Assembly (NCBI RefSeq): GCF_013376045.1
Contig: NZ_JABMJG010000010.1
Span: 124,001 to 188,000 of the forward strand
Direction: 5' to 3'
DNA from: Variovorax sp. SG517
Lineage (GTDB): Bacteria; Pseudomonadota; Gammaproteobacteria; Burkholderiales; Burkholderiaceae_C
Length of the DNA stretch: 64,000 nucleotides
Shown: positions 51,326-59,739 of the stretch, in pieces
Layout: the number at the start of each line of letters is the position of its first letter
Numbering within the stretch: the first letter of the stretch is position 1
Made by a program: the position numbers and the translations under genes
The notes under the pieces: model-generated
Told to the model about the DNA's origin: nothing
The model's database searches: none
Seen by the model: the letters and a program-made list of their open reading frames with translations, nothing else

Positions 51326-52171
51326 TCAGCCCCCGACAGAGCCCGATGGCCGCAGCCGCCGAGCGAAGAAAGCCAGTATCTCGTCGCGCGCAGCCACCGT
51401 CGGCTGCCCCGCCTCGTCGATCAGGTGCGCCGTCACCACGCTGTGCGGGCTCGCCACCACCTGCGCGAAGAAGGGCGGCGTCTGGGTATTGGCCGCGCTG
51501 TCGGGCAGCACGCGCGCCACGAAGCGGTCGCCCAGCGCCTGCTGAAAGGCCGCGAAGCGCTGCGCCCTGCAATGCCTGTCGCCCTCGAAGCGGTAGGCCA
51601 TCACGGTCAGGTCCTCGCGCTCCAGCCGCTCGCGCACTGCAGCCAGTTCCTCGGGCGCCATGTTCGTCGCCTCTGGCTTGTCCATCGGCAGCGAGGGTTG
51701 GCACATCACCGGCGCGAGCATCGCTGGCTCCAGCATCATCGAGAGCGCGAAGTTGCCGGTGAAGCACATGCCGATCGCGCCGACACCGGGCCCGCCGCAC
51801 TCTGCGTGAGCGAGCCGCGCCAGCGCGCGCAGCCACTGCGTGACCGGGCTCGACTCGTTGGCCGCGAAGGCGCGGAACTCGGCGCTCACGCAGGCGCGCT
51901 TGAACACCGCGATGCCTTCCTCCGCACCGGGCACGGCGCCGTCGCGGCCGAAGAGCGACGGCATGTAGACGGTGAAGCCCGCATCGCGCACCCACCGTGC
52001 GAAGCGCGCCACGTGCGGGCTGATGCCGGGCATCTCGGTCATCACGATCACGGCCGGGCCCCGGCCCATGACGTAGACCTTCTTCTCGATGCCGTCGAGC
52101 GTGATCTGGCGCGCGGTGAAGTCGTCGAGCGGGTCGTCTTCGGTCAGGGGGCGTTGCTGCTGTTGTGCCAT
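51326..52171 (-). CDS. Dienelactone hydrolase family protein
   Basis: 281 residues; SD GGAGGA. Alpha/beta hydrolase of the dienelactone hydrolase family: the nucleophile is Cys136 in GAIGMCFTGNFALSM, with the acid and His expected in the C-terminal third (the SPHSVVTAHL region). The N-terminal segment VYVMGRGPAVIVMTEMPGISPHVARFARWVRDAGFTVYMPSLFG is typical. Starts 18 bp after the tautomerase stop, so the two are co-transcribed and may act on an aromatic or enol-lactone intermediate. Confidence 0.88.
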   Translation of the reverse strand: MAQQQQRPLTEDDPLDDFTARQITLDGIEKKVYVMGRGPAVIVMTEMPGISPHVARFARWVRDAGFTVYMPSLFGRDGAVPGAEEGIAVFKRACVSAEFRAFAANESSPVTQWLRALARLAHAECGGPGVGAIGMCFTGNFALSMMLEPAMLAPVMCQPSLPMDKPEATNMAPEELAAVRERLEREDLTVMAYRFEGDRHCRAQRFAAFQQALGDRFVARVLPDSAANTQTPPFFAQVVASPHSVVTAHLIDEAGQPTVAARDEILAFFARRLRPSGSVGG

Positions 52172-52189
52172 GAGTTTTTCCTCCGGTGT

Positions 52190-52657
52190 TCAGTTGACCT
52201 GTGCCGCATCGACCAGATGCTGCAGATGCGCATAGCCCGCGCTGCGAGCGAAGTCGGGCAGGTGCCAGACCTTGCCGCCCACGCCCCATGCGCCGGCGGG
52301 CACTTCGTTCATCACCACGGAGGTGGCGAGCCGACGCCCGTCGTCCGCCGGCAGTGCTTCCTCGAATGCAGTGTGAACGCCCGCGACGAAGAGCGCGCGC
52401 GATGCGTCGTCGAGCACGCCGGCCGGCAGGTACGCGAGCACGGTGCAGGGCAGCAGCTTCGCCGTCACGTCCGCACCGCCGCAGGTCCAGGTGCCGGGGG
52501 CGGCTTCCTCGACCAACACCCAGCACATGGCTCGTGCACGAGGCTCATCGGGCATCTGTTCGGCTGCAGCAGCCGCTTCGTTGATCTTGCGGACCAGCAG
52601 GGCGCGGCTCTCGCCTGGAAACGAGCCATGGGGAATCTTCACGAGGATGGTGGGCAT
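52190..52657 (-). CDS. Tautomerase superfamily protein with Pro1
   Basis: 155 residues from ATG 52657; 23 more codons upstream are open but lack support. The sequence after Met begins PTILVKIPHGSFPGESRALLVRKINEAA, giving the N-terminal catalytic proline of 4-oxalocrotonate tautomerases after Met removal. The length, about twice the short 4-OT subunit, is as in cis-CaaD/MSAD-type fused members. A second half contains CTVLAYLPAGVLDDASRALFVAGVHTAF. Upstream of the dienelactone-hydrolase-like gene and divergent from the AraC-type regulator. Confidence 0.82.
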   Translation of the reverse strand: MPTILVKIPHGSFPGESRALLVRKINEAAAAAEQMPDEPRARAMCWVLVEEAAPGTWTCGGADVTAKLLPCTVLAYLPAGVLDDASRALFVAGVHTAFEEALPADDGRRLATSVVMNEVPAGAWGVGGKVWHLPDFARSAGYAHLQHLVDAAQVN

Positions 52658-52689
52658 GCGGATGTGGCCTGAGGAGCTGCGAAGCTTGT

Positions 52690-52727
52690 ATTGGACGTTC
52701 GGCGTCGACAGAATGGCAGTGTCCAAT
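52690..52727. promoter_or_regulatory. Inverted repeat in the tautomerase/AraC divergent region
   Basis: ATTGGAC (52690-52696) and GTCCAAT (52721-52727) are separated by 24 bases, putting arm centres 31 bases (about three turns) apart. Candidate binding site of the AraC-type regulator. Confidence 0.4.
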
Positions 52728-52763
52728 TCGACTCCTTTCAGGCTTTATCGGCCAACCCTCCAG

Positions 52764-53729
52764 ATGCATGACTTCACCGTGCTGGTGCTGCCCGGCGCCT
52801 TCAACTCCAGCGTCGCAGTCACGATGGACATCCTCGCCGCAGCTGAAGCGATGGCCGCCCGCGCAGGCGTCGCGCCGCCTCGCTGGCGGCTGTGCTCGGT
52901 TCATGGCGGACCGGTGCAACTGCGCGCCGGCATGAGCCTCGACACCACGCGCCTGCCCGTGCGCCCGCGCGACGATCGCTCCACCTGGGTAGTACCGGGG
53001 CTCGGCCTCAACACCCCCGGCGAGATCCGCCGATGCCTCGAAAGCGACGAAGCAGCCAAGGCCATCGCCGCCCTCGCGCGTCACGCCAAGTCAGGCGGCC
53101 AGGTCGCCGCCTCGTGCTCGGCCGTGTTCCTGCTCAACGCCGCCGGCCTGCTGCAGGGCCGGCGCGCAACGATCTCATGGTGGTACGCCCCGCTGCTTGC
53201 ACGCATGGCGCCCGGCTGCACCGTCGATGCCGACCGCATGGTGTGCTCCGACGGCCCCGTCGTCACCGCGGGCGCCGCCTTCGCGCAGACCGACCTGATG
53301 CTGCACCTGCTGCGCGAGCGTTGCGGCAGCGCGCTCACCGATCTGGTCTCGCGCATGCTGCTGATCGACGGCCGCCAGGCGCAGGCGCCGTTTATCGCAG
53401 CGGAGGTGCTGGCCAGCGGCAACGATCTGGTGGCGCGGCTCGCGGCGCGGGTCGAATCGGCATTACCCGAGGCGCCTGCAGTGAGCGAACTGGCGCGCGA
53501 GTTCTGCATGTCGGAGCGCACGCTCTCGCGCCACATCCACAAGGCCACCGGCAAGAGCACCCAGGCGCTGGTGCAGAGCGTGAGGCTGCGGCGCGCCCGC
53601 GCGCTGCTCGAATCCAGCCGCATGACGGTCGAGCAGGTGGCGGGGGCGGTGGGGTATCAAGACGCCACGGCACTGCGGCGCCTGATGAAGAAGGTGGCCG
53701 GAGCGAACCCCAGCCGCTACCGCGCCTGA
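52764..53729 (+). CDS. FtrA/GlxA-type AraC family transcriptional regulator
   Basis: 321 residues from ATG 52764. N-terminal DJ-1/PfpI-like (GATase-1-like) domain: FTVLVLPGAFNSSVAVTMDILAAAE, with QVAASCSAVFLLNAAGLLQGRRATISWWY bearing the Cys nucleophile-elbow position. The C-terminal AraC double HTH is at about 225-320 (VSELAREFCMSERTLSRHIHKATGKSTQALVQSVRLRRARALLESS). Probably controls the divergent tautomerase operon. Convergent with dctP downstream. Confidence 0.92.
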   Translation: MHDFTVLVLPGAFNSSVAVTMDILAAAEAMAARAGVAPPRWRLCSVHGGPVQLRAGMSLDTTRLPVRPRDDRSTWVVPGLGLNTPGEIRRCLESDEAAKAIAALARHAKSGGQVAASCSAVFLLNAAGLLQGRRATISWWYAPLLARMAPGCTVDADRMVCSDGPVVTAGAAFAQTDLMLHLLRERCGSALTDLVSRMLLIDGRQAQAPFIAAEVLASGNDLVARLAARVESALPEAPAVSELAREFCMSERTLSRHIHKATGKSTQALVQSVRLRRARALLESSRMTVEQVAGAVGYQDATALRRLMKKVAGANPSRYRA

Positions 53730-53751
53730 GCAGGCGCGGCAGCTATCGCCA

Positions 53752-54789
53752 TTACTTCTTGCGTGCAGCGATCGCCTGCTCGGCCTTCGCCACCAGATCG
53801 GCGCCGATGGTCGACTTCCACTTGTCGTACACCGGCCGCGTCGCCTTCACGAACTCGGCGCGCTCGGCCGGCGTGAGGCTGGTCACGGTCACGCCCATGC
53901 CGGCGATGTCCTTCAGCACCGGCTTGTCGGCCTCCACCAGGCCCTTGCGTGCGATGGCGATCTCTTCCTTGCCCGCGTCGATGGCGGCCTGGCGCACGAT
54001 GGCCTGGTCGGCCGGCGTCCACGAGGCCCAGATTTCCTTGTTGACCACGAACACCAGCGGGTCGGCCACGTAGCCCCAGGTGGTCACGAACTTCTGGCCC
54101 ACCGTCTGCATCTTGAGCACCGTGAACAGGAAGAGCGGGTTCTCCTGGCCATCGACAGCGCCGCTGGCCAGCGCGGGCTGCGCGTCGGCCCAGCTCATCT
54201 GCGTGGGGTTGGCGCCCAGCGCGGTGAACATGTCGGAGTAGATGGGCGAGCCCACCACGCGGATCTTCATGCCCTTGATGTCGGCCGGCGACTTGATCGG
54301 CTTCTTCGAGTTGGTGATCTCGCGGAAGCCGTTCTCGCCCCATGCGAGCGGCACCACGCCGGCCTTGTCGAGCGTCTTGAACATCTCCTTGCCGACCTCG
54401 CCCTGCGTGAGCGCGTCGATGGCCGCGTAGTCGGGCATCAGGAAGGGCATGGAGAACAGGTTGAGCTGCTTGACCTGCGGCGACCAGTTGATGGTCGAGC
54501 CCACGGCCATGTCGATCACGCCCTGGCGCAACGCGCTGAACTCGCGCGTCTGGTCGCCCTGGATCAGCGACACACCCGGGTACAGCTTGATGTTGATGCG
54601 GCCCTGCGTGCGCTCCTTCACCAGGTCGGCCCAGATCTTCCCGGCCTGGCCCCACGGCGTGGGCGGGCCCAGCACCAGCGACATCTTGTATTCGGGCTTG
54701 TAGGCGGCCTGCGCCATGGCGCCGGACGAGAACATGCCGAGGGCGACGGCTGTGGCGGCGAGGCCGAGCAGGGTGCGGCGGAATTTCAT
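53752..54789 (-). CDS. dctP: TRAP transporter substrate-binding protein DctP
   Basis: 345 residues from ATG 54789 with AGGAG upstream; a TTG two codons earlier is possible. Signal peptide MKFRRTLLGLAATAVALGMFSSGAMAQ. DctP family features: KMSLVLGPPTPWGQAGKIWADLVKERTQGRINIKLYPG, SMPFLMPDYAAIDAL, and MKIRVVGSPIYSDMFTALGANPTQMSWADAQPALASGAVDGQENP with the carboxylate-binding Arg. Periplasmic receptor; encoded after dctQ and dctM on the same strand. Confidence 0.93.
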   Translation of the reverse strand: MKFRRTLLGLAATAVALGMFSSGAMAQAAYKPEYKMSLVLGPPTPWGQAGKIWADLVKERTQGRINIKLYPGVSLIQGDQTREFSALRQGVIDMAVGSTINWSPQVKQLNLFSMPFLMPDYAAIDALTQGEVGKEMFKTLDKAGVVPLAWGENGFREITNSKKPIKSPADIKGMKIRVVGSPIYSDMFTALGANPTQMSWADAQPALASGAVDGQENPLFLFTVLKMQTVGQKFVTTWGYVADPLVFVVNKEIWASWTPADQAIVRQAAIDAGKEEIAIARKGLVEADKPVLKDIAGMGVTVTSLTPAERAEFVKATRPVYDKWKSTIGADLVAKAEQAIAARKK

Positions 54790-54846
54790 GATCAAGGCTC
54801 TCCTAATAATGGTTCTGCGACGGGACGGACGAAAGAAACAAGGAAA

Positions 54847-56145
54847 TCAGTAGCCGAGCTTGCGCGGCAGCCAGAGCGCCAGTTCGGGGAAGACGATGAC
54901 CAGCACCATCACCACGAACATCGAGAACAGCATCCAGCCCACCCAGCGCACGGTCTCTTCCATGCGCACCTTCGCGATGCGGCACGACACCATGAGGTTG
55001 ACCGCCAGCGGCGGCGTGAACTGGCCCAGCGCCACCTTCAGCGTGAGGATCACGCCGAACCACACCGGGTCCCACTTGTAGTACTGCACGATGGGCAGCA
55101 GCAGCGGCACGAAGATCAGGAAGATCGACACGCCGTCGAGGAACATGCCCACGGTGATGAGCAGCAAGATCAGCAGCGCCAGGATGCCGTACTCGCCCAG
55201 CCCCGAGTTCACGATGGCGCGCGTGACCGGGTCGATCACGCCCAGCGTCGAGAGCGAGTACGCGAAGATGCCCGCCAGCGACACCACCAGCAAGATCACC
55301 GCAGAGAGCTCGCCCGACTCGCGCAAGATCACGAACAGGTCGCGCACCTTGATGGTCCGGTGGATGCACATGCCCACGAAGAGGCCGTAGAACACCGCCA
55401 CCACCGCCGCCTCGGTCGGCGTGAACCAGCCCGCGCGCATGCCGCCCAGAATGAGCACCGGCGCAGCCAGCCCCCAGGTCGCTTCGCGAAAGCTCTTCCA
55501 GAAGGGCGGGCGCGGCAGCGTGGCTTCGAGCGCGCCCATCTTGTGCTTGCGGGCGAGCCAAACGGCCGGAATCATCAGCGCCAGGCCGGCCATCACGCCG
55601 GGCACCATGCCTGCCGCGAACAGCGCGGGCACCGAGGCGCCGGGCACCAGCACCGAGTAGACGATGAAGGCGACCGAAGGCGGAATGAGGATGTCGGTGG
55701 CCGCCGCCGCGCCCACCACGCTGGCCGAGTAGGCCGCGGGGTAGCCCGCGCGCGACATGGCCGCGATCATCACCGCGCCCACTGCAGCCGCATTGGCCGG
55801 GCCCGAGCCCGAGATGCCACCGAGGAACATCGCCACCGCAATCGCCACCAGCGGCAGCATGCCCGGGCCGCGCCCCACGATGGCAATGGCAAAGTTCACC
55901 AGCCGCAGCGCCACGCCCGAGCGGTCGAAGATGGAGCCGACCAGCACGAACATCGGAATGGCCAGCAGCGGATATTTGCCCAGGCCGGCATAGAAGTTCT
56001 GCGGCACGGCCAGCAGGCCGAACCACTGGGCGTCGCTGTTGGCCAGCGCGATGCAGGCGGCGCCCGCCAGGCCCAGCGCGGCGCCGATGGGCACGCCCAC
56101 CAGCATCATCACGACGAAGGCAACGAAGAGCAGGGTGGCGATCAC
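54847..56145 (-). CDS. dctM: TRAP transporter large permease DctM
   Basis: 432 residues, about twelve hydrophobic segments. DctM hallmarks: VALRLVNFAIAIVGRGPGMLPLVAIAVAMFLGGISGSGPANAAAVG, PSVAFIVYSVLVPGASVPALFAAGMVPG and DGVSIFLIFVPLLLPI, and the C-terminal GQFTPPLAVNLMVSCRIA. Ion-coupled transport channel in the inner membrane. Its ATG overlaps the dctQ stop by four bases. Confidence 0.93.
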   Translation of the reverse strand: MIATLLFVAFVVMMLVGVPIGAALGLAGAACIALANSDAQWFGLLAVPQNFYAGLGKYPLLAIPMFVLVGSIFDRSGVALRLVNFAIAIVGRGPGMLPLVAIAVAMFLGGISGSGPANAAAVGAVMIAAMSRAGYPAAYSASVVGAAAATDILIPPSVAFIVYSVLVPGASVPALFAAGMVPGVMAGLALMIPAVWLARKHKMGALEATLPRPPFWKSFREATWGLAAPVLILGGMRAGWFTPTEAAVVAVFYGLFVGMCIHRTIKVRDLFVILRESGELSAVILLVVSLAGIFAYSLSTLGVIDPVTRAIVNSGLGEYGILALLILLLITVGMFLDGVSIFLIFVPLLLPIVQYYKWDPVWFGVILTLKVALGQFTPPLAVNLMVSCRIAKVRMEETVRWVGWMLFSMFVVMVLVIVFPELALWLPRKLGY

Positions 56146-56729
56146 GATGCGCTGCCCTTGCTGTTGTTGTTGTCGTCAGCGTCGCCGTGCGTCGTCTCGC
56201 GTCCGCGGCGGATCATGAGGCCTATGGCCCGCAGCGCGATGCCGAAGGACACGATGGGCAGCCAGATCGAATACCACCACGAGGGCAGGCCGATGCCGGG
56301 CGTCGTCTCCTCGAAGCGGTAGTCGTCCCACACCATGCGGATGCTGAGCGCGCCGATGAGCGTGAAGAGCACCGCGATCATCAGCGCGCCGAACTGCGCC
56401 AGCCGCTTGCGCCGCGCCATCGAGCCGCTTTCGGAGAAGTACTCGATGCGAATGTGCCGGTCGCGCGCCACCGCAGCCGAGCCGGCCACCAGCGCCAGCA
56501 TGATCATCAGGAACACCGAGAACTCTTCCGTCCAGGCGAAGGAAGAATCGGTGAAGTAGCGGACGATGACGTTGGCAAACGTGATGAGCGCCAGCGCGCC
56601 CATGATGATGACCGTGAGCCAGTCCTCGATGGCAAGGGGAACCTTGGTCGGTTCGTCTGCGGCTTCGATGTCGGGGGGAATGGGGCTGGCGGCGTCCAGC
56701 GTGGGGCCGGACTCGGTTGGAGTTGTCAT
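56142..56729 (-). CDS. dctQ: TRAP transporter small permease DctQ
   Basis: 195 residues with four membrane segments: WLTVIIMGALALITFANVIVRYF, a WTEEFSVFLMIMLALVAGSAAVARDRHIRIEYF stretch (family signature), a third and a fourth near the C-terminus. The N-terminal 35 residues are a Pro-rich cytoplasmic tail. First gene of the dctQMP operon; its promoter lies in 56730-56900 next to the accessory island. Confidence 0.92.
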   Translation of the reverse strand: MTTPTESGPTLDAASPIPPDIEAADEPTKVPLAIEDWLTVIIMGALALITFANVIVRYFTDSSFAWTEEFSVFLMIMLALVAGSAAVARDRHIRIEYFSESGSMARRKRLAQFGALMIAVLFTLIGALSIRMVWDDYRFEETTPGIGLPSWWYSIWLPIVSFGIALRAIGLMIRRGRETTHGDADDNNNSKGSAS

Positions 56730-57418
56730 CGCAGGATGGTCAGTGAGGCACGCACGAACGCCATGTCACCGGGCGGACGCCGGGACGCGTTCCGTACACC
56801 TCGACAGGGAAACTGTTACCGATGCTAGGGGGTCCATGACCATTCATGTATCGGGGGTTTCCTTAGCCGCTCGGCTTGCGGCTGGCTCCCTTGGAGCGGC
56901 TTTCGGGGCGTGTGCACAGGCCGCCGGGGGGACTCCCCTCCGCGAATGTCCCCCGGCCTTCGGCCTCCTCCTTTATTTCGCTGCGGGGAGTACCCGGCGC
57001 CCTGTGCACGGGAGTGCGGCTGGGAGGTTTGGGGGTGGCTTCGGTGGATTGCAAATGGACGTGCGGGGCTTGCCACTGAGCTTTCGTGAGAGATGGGGCC
57101 GGCGAAGCAACAGCCCGAAGGGCTGTTCTAGAAGGCGGACCCGCAAAGCGAGCGAACGAAATGACCCAAACTGGCTGTACGACTTCTTGGGAAACGGCCG
57201 GTCGGCTCACGATTGTTCGAGACGAACTTATCAACCAGCCGAAGATGCCCTGAATCGGAGCGGCAAACGAACTTGAAAAGACGGGCTTCAAAGGACTTGC
57301 TACCTCTGTCAGGAGATGTCAACGCGTGATCACTCCGTGAGAGTTGGAGTGGCGCTGATAGCATCTACGCCATTTCACCAAAGCAATCTTTCGACCATTG
57401 CGCGGCCAGGCATTGAGC
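56730..57418. other. 689-bp intergenic boundary of the accessory island
   Basis: Contains the dctQ promoter side, the palindromic element at 56912-57009, a perfect hairpin AACAGCCC-GAA-GGGCTGTT (57109-57127) and a GTTCG-AGA-CGAAC palindrome (57215-57227) that could be an operator for the NACHT gene. From about 57130 onwards base composition becomes visibly less GC-rich. No convincing gene is seen; open frames here are shadows of the palindromic element. Confidence 0.6.
56912..57009. repeat. Left flanking palindromic element of the island
   Basis: 98 bp: a 27-base left arm (starting GTGCACAGG), a 46-base core (56939-56984, starting TCCGCGAATG and ending TTCGCTGC), and a 25-base right arm (ending CCCTGTGCAC) that pairs with the left arm over nearly its whole length. 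The core is identical to the reverse complement of 62447-62492. The core itself holds a GGCC-TTC-GGCC mini-hairpin. Confidence 0.85.
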
Positions 57419-59521
57419 ATGAACCAATTGATCGCGATCCTTCAACAATGGCTCATGGTGGCGGTTGGCTGGTATCAAACGCTCAGCAATACACCGTGGT
57501 GGCCGATGGCAGTTGGTATTGTTGGATTGCTGGGCACGCTGTTTGGTGTGGTCCGTGGCGTAACAGGGGTTAGGCAATACTTGCTCAAGAAGCATGCCGC
57601 GAAAGCGCAGGCCTTCCAGGATGAGGAGGCGCGGCTGAAATGGTTTCAGCCGCAGGATTTCCTGGCAGCGACGCAGGACTATTTAGAGCCCTACTGCTCC
57701 AACGTGGACCCAAGCGACCGCGAAGACCTGCGCAACACGGTGGCAGTGCGTGAGGCCGTGCTCGCCGCCCTGGATCGAGAACTTGATGCCGATGACAACC
57801 GTCACATTCTTATCCTGGGCGACTCGGGAATGGGGAAGACGACTCTATTGTTGAACTTGGTTTCGCGAGAGCAACGGCGCCGCGCAAGTGCACGCCGTTT
57901 TGCTCTGATCCCGCTGGGCGAACCAGGTGCCCTTGATGCCTTGCGCGCCATTCCTGCGAAGCGCGAAACTATATTGCTCCTAGACGCCTTCGATGAGGAC
58001 CCGCGCGCGATTGAAGATGCAAGCGCGCGCATGACAGAAATCATGAGCGCGGCTTCGGCTTTCAAGAAGGTGCTCATGACATGCCGAACGCAGTTCTTCG
58101 CCTCCGATCGCGAGATCCCGCAGCAAACAGGTCTAAGGCGGCTCGCTGCCCGCAGGGCTGGGGAGCCGGTTGGATATCAATGGCGTACCGTTTACCTTGA
58201 GCCTTTTGACAGGAAGCAGATCGACCGATACGTGCGAAACGCGATCCCTTGGTGGAAGCTCGATCAGCGAAAAAAAGCTCGTCGCATCGTCGCCGACGTT
58301 TCCGATCTCGCGGCGAGACCGATGCTGACCGCTTTGATTCCGAAGCTGGCGAAATCTGACCGCGAAGCACACAGCCTGTGGGACCTGTATGCCTTCATGG
58401 TCGATCAGTGGATCGATCGCGAAAGCAGCTGGATTGCGCAAGGCACGCTGCGTAAGCTATCGAAAGCTATTGCCGTGGAACTGGTCTTGCAGCGCAAGGC
58501 GCGCGGTGGCGAGAGGATCTCGAAGGCGCAGTTGATGAAGCTTGCCGACGTGCAAGATGTACCAGTGGAGGGGTGGAAGCTGACTTCGCGTTCGCTGCTG
58601 AACAGAGACGCTGATGGGCTATTCAAGTTTGCGCATAGGTCGATCCTCGAGTTCTTCTTTGTTGAATCCTTCATAGAAGGCGCTCAGCGTTGCCTGAACG
58701 TGAAGTGGACTGACATGATGTGCGATCTGTTTTTGAGCTGGGGTACATCGACTCACGCAGACGATGCTTCGGCTCTTCGCCTGCTTGAGATGGACTTTCG
58801 CGAAACCGGCCTCTTCCCGGTTGTCGATCGCCACGAACCCTCCACGAGGATCGATGCAAGCTGGGCAAAGAAGGCCTTGTCGGATCGGAACACAACGGGC
58901 AAGCGAAGCAAATTCCCGAACGCTTGGCGCATCGCCGTCGCTCACGTCGTGCAACGCATGACCGTGCTACGTGCGTATGACTTTGCCGATGGGCTTGTCT
59001 GGCAGATACAAGACACACACGAGATACTGGATCGGGACGAGCGGTGGATTTACCACTGTGATAGGTATTCGCTTCTGGGCTCCGATGCGAAGAAACGTGA
59101 CTGGGCAGTTGTTGACCTGTACGAGCTGGAACTGCTTTGCGACATCCTCTACAACCGAGAGATCCTGCATGCCGCAATTGACGAGCGGGAGCTGTACTGG
59201 CTATCGGACACGGACGGAATCTACTCGAGCTTGGCTCGCGTACGTTCAAGTGACAACAGTCAGGCGTTGGAGTTTCCTGATCTGGAACTGCTGCACAGCG
59301 GAAAAAGTAGCGCAAACCGTACCTATGTGATCGACGTCTACAGAGTGGCTACAAAGGGCCTCCCCGTAGGAAAGATTCGTGCAATGTCGATCCTCGCTCA
59401 TCATGGCGATGCCGCTGCCATGTACGCTGACGATACGGATGCGAAGGGCACAACGTTGTGGGACATCAAGCGCGAGCACAGGGTTCCAGTGTCCAAGGAC
59501 CGTTTAGCCAGAGGCAGTTAG
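57419..59521 (+). CDS. Membrane-anchored NACHT/STAND-type NTPase
   Basis: 700 residues from ATG 57419; a TTG seven codons earlier is also possible. One N-terminal membrane helix (about 26-47). The NTPase domain has Walker A GDSGMGKTT (134-142), Walker B ILLLDAFDED (185-194) with the doubled acidic pattern of NACHT proteins, and sensor MTCRTQFF (220-227). Then comes a YLEPF segment and a winged-helix-like region to about 410 ending in FAHRSILEFFFVES. The C-terminal 290 residues are unassigned. They include YWLSDTDG and YVIDVYRV segments weakly like DUF1566/lectin-fold domains. The gene is visibly less GC-rich than the flanks. The caspase-like gene follows 218 bp later, suggesting a sensor/scaffold that activates the protease. 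Confidence 0.85.
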   Translation: MNQLIAILQQWLMVAVGWYQTLSNTPWWPMAVGIVGLLGTLFGVVRGVTGVRQYLLKKHAAKAQAFQDEEARLKWFQPQDFLAATQDYLEPYCSNVDPSDREDLRNTVAVREAVLAALDRELDADDNRHILILGDSGMGKTTLLLNLVSREQRRRASARRFALIPLGEPGALDALRAIPAKRETILLLDAFDEDPRAIEDASARMTEIMSAASAFKKVLMTCRTQFFASDREIPQQTGLRRLAARRAGEPVGYQWRTVYLEPFDRKQIDRYVRNAIPWWKLDQRKKARRIVADVSDLAARPMLTALIPKLAKSDREAHSLWDLYAFMVDQWIDRESSWIAQGTLRKLSKAIAVELVLQRKARGGERISKAQLMKLADVQDVPVEGWKLTSRSLLNRDADGLFKFAHRSILEFFFVESFIEGAQRCLNVKWTDMMCDLFLSWGTSTHADDASALRLLEMDFRETGLFPVVDRHEPSTRIDASWAKKALSDRNTTGKRSKFPNAWRIAVAHVVQRMTVLRAYDFADGLVWQIQDTHEILDRDERWIYHCDRYSLLGSDAKKRDWAVVDLYELELLCDILYNREILHAAIDERELYWLSDTDGIYSSLARVRSSDNSQALEFPDLELLHSGKSSANRTYVIDVYRVATKGLPVGKIRAMSILAHHGDAAAMYADDTDAKGTTLWDIKREHRVPVSKDRLARGS

Positions 59522-59671
59522 CTCGAGCTGAAATTAAATGTGCTCGACCCTGCATGGGACTGCTTTCGACTGGGTGCAAGTCTTGAGTGAACCAAAACTT
59601 CTCGGCGCCTGCCCATCTGGAGCCAATATCTGACCCAGTGTGCTTCATATCTACCTGTAGTAGCTGCGAAC

Positions 59672-59708
59672 AAACTGCCACACTCGCCCGTGCAGAGGCT
59701 GGCAGTTT
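59672..59708. promoter_or_regulatory. Inverted repeat between the NACHT and caspase genes
   Basis: AAACTGCCA and TGGCAGTTT are perfect 9-base arms around 19 bases, ending 31 bases before the caspase ATG. No long T tract follows, so an operator or an mRNA hairpin near the start is more likely than a terminator. Confidence 0.45.
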
Positions 59709-59739
59709 CCTATGTCAATCGTTAAGGATCTGACCACGT

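Noticed and set aside
56825..57291. Several small frames around the left palindromic element
   Set aside because: They are translations of the palindromic repeat (the same peptide appears from the right copy) and are not genes.
57316..57573. 85-codon frame overlapping the NACHT gene start
   Set aside because: Out of frame with the NTPase, with its Shine-Dalgarno-like AGGAG directly touching the ATG; the NACHT frame explains the region.
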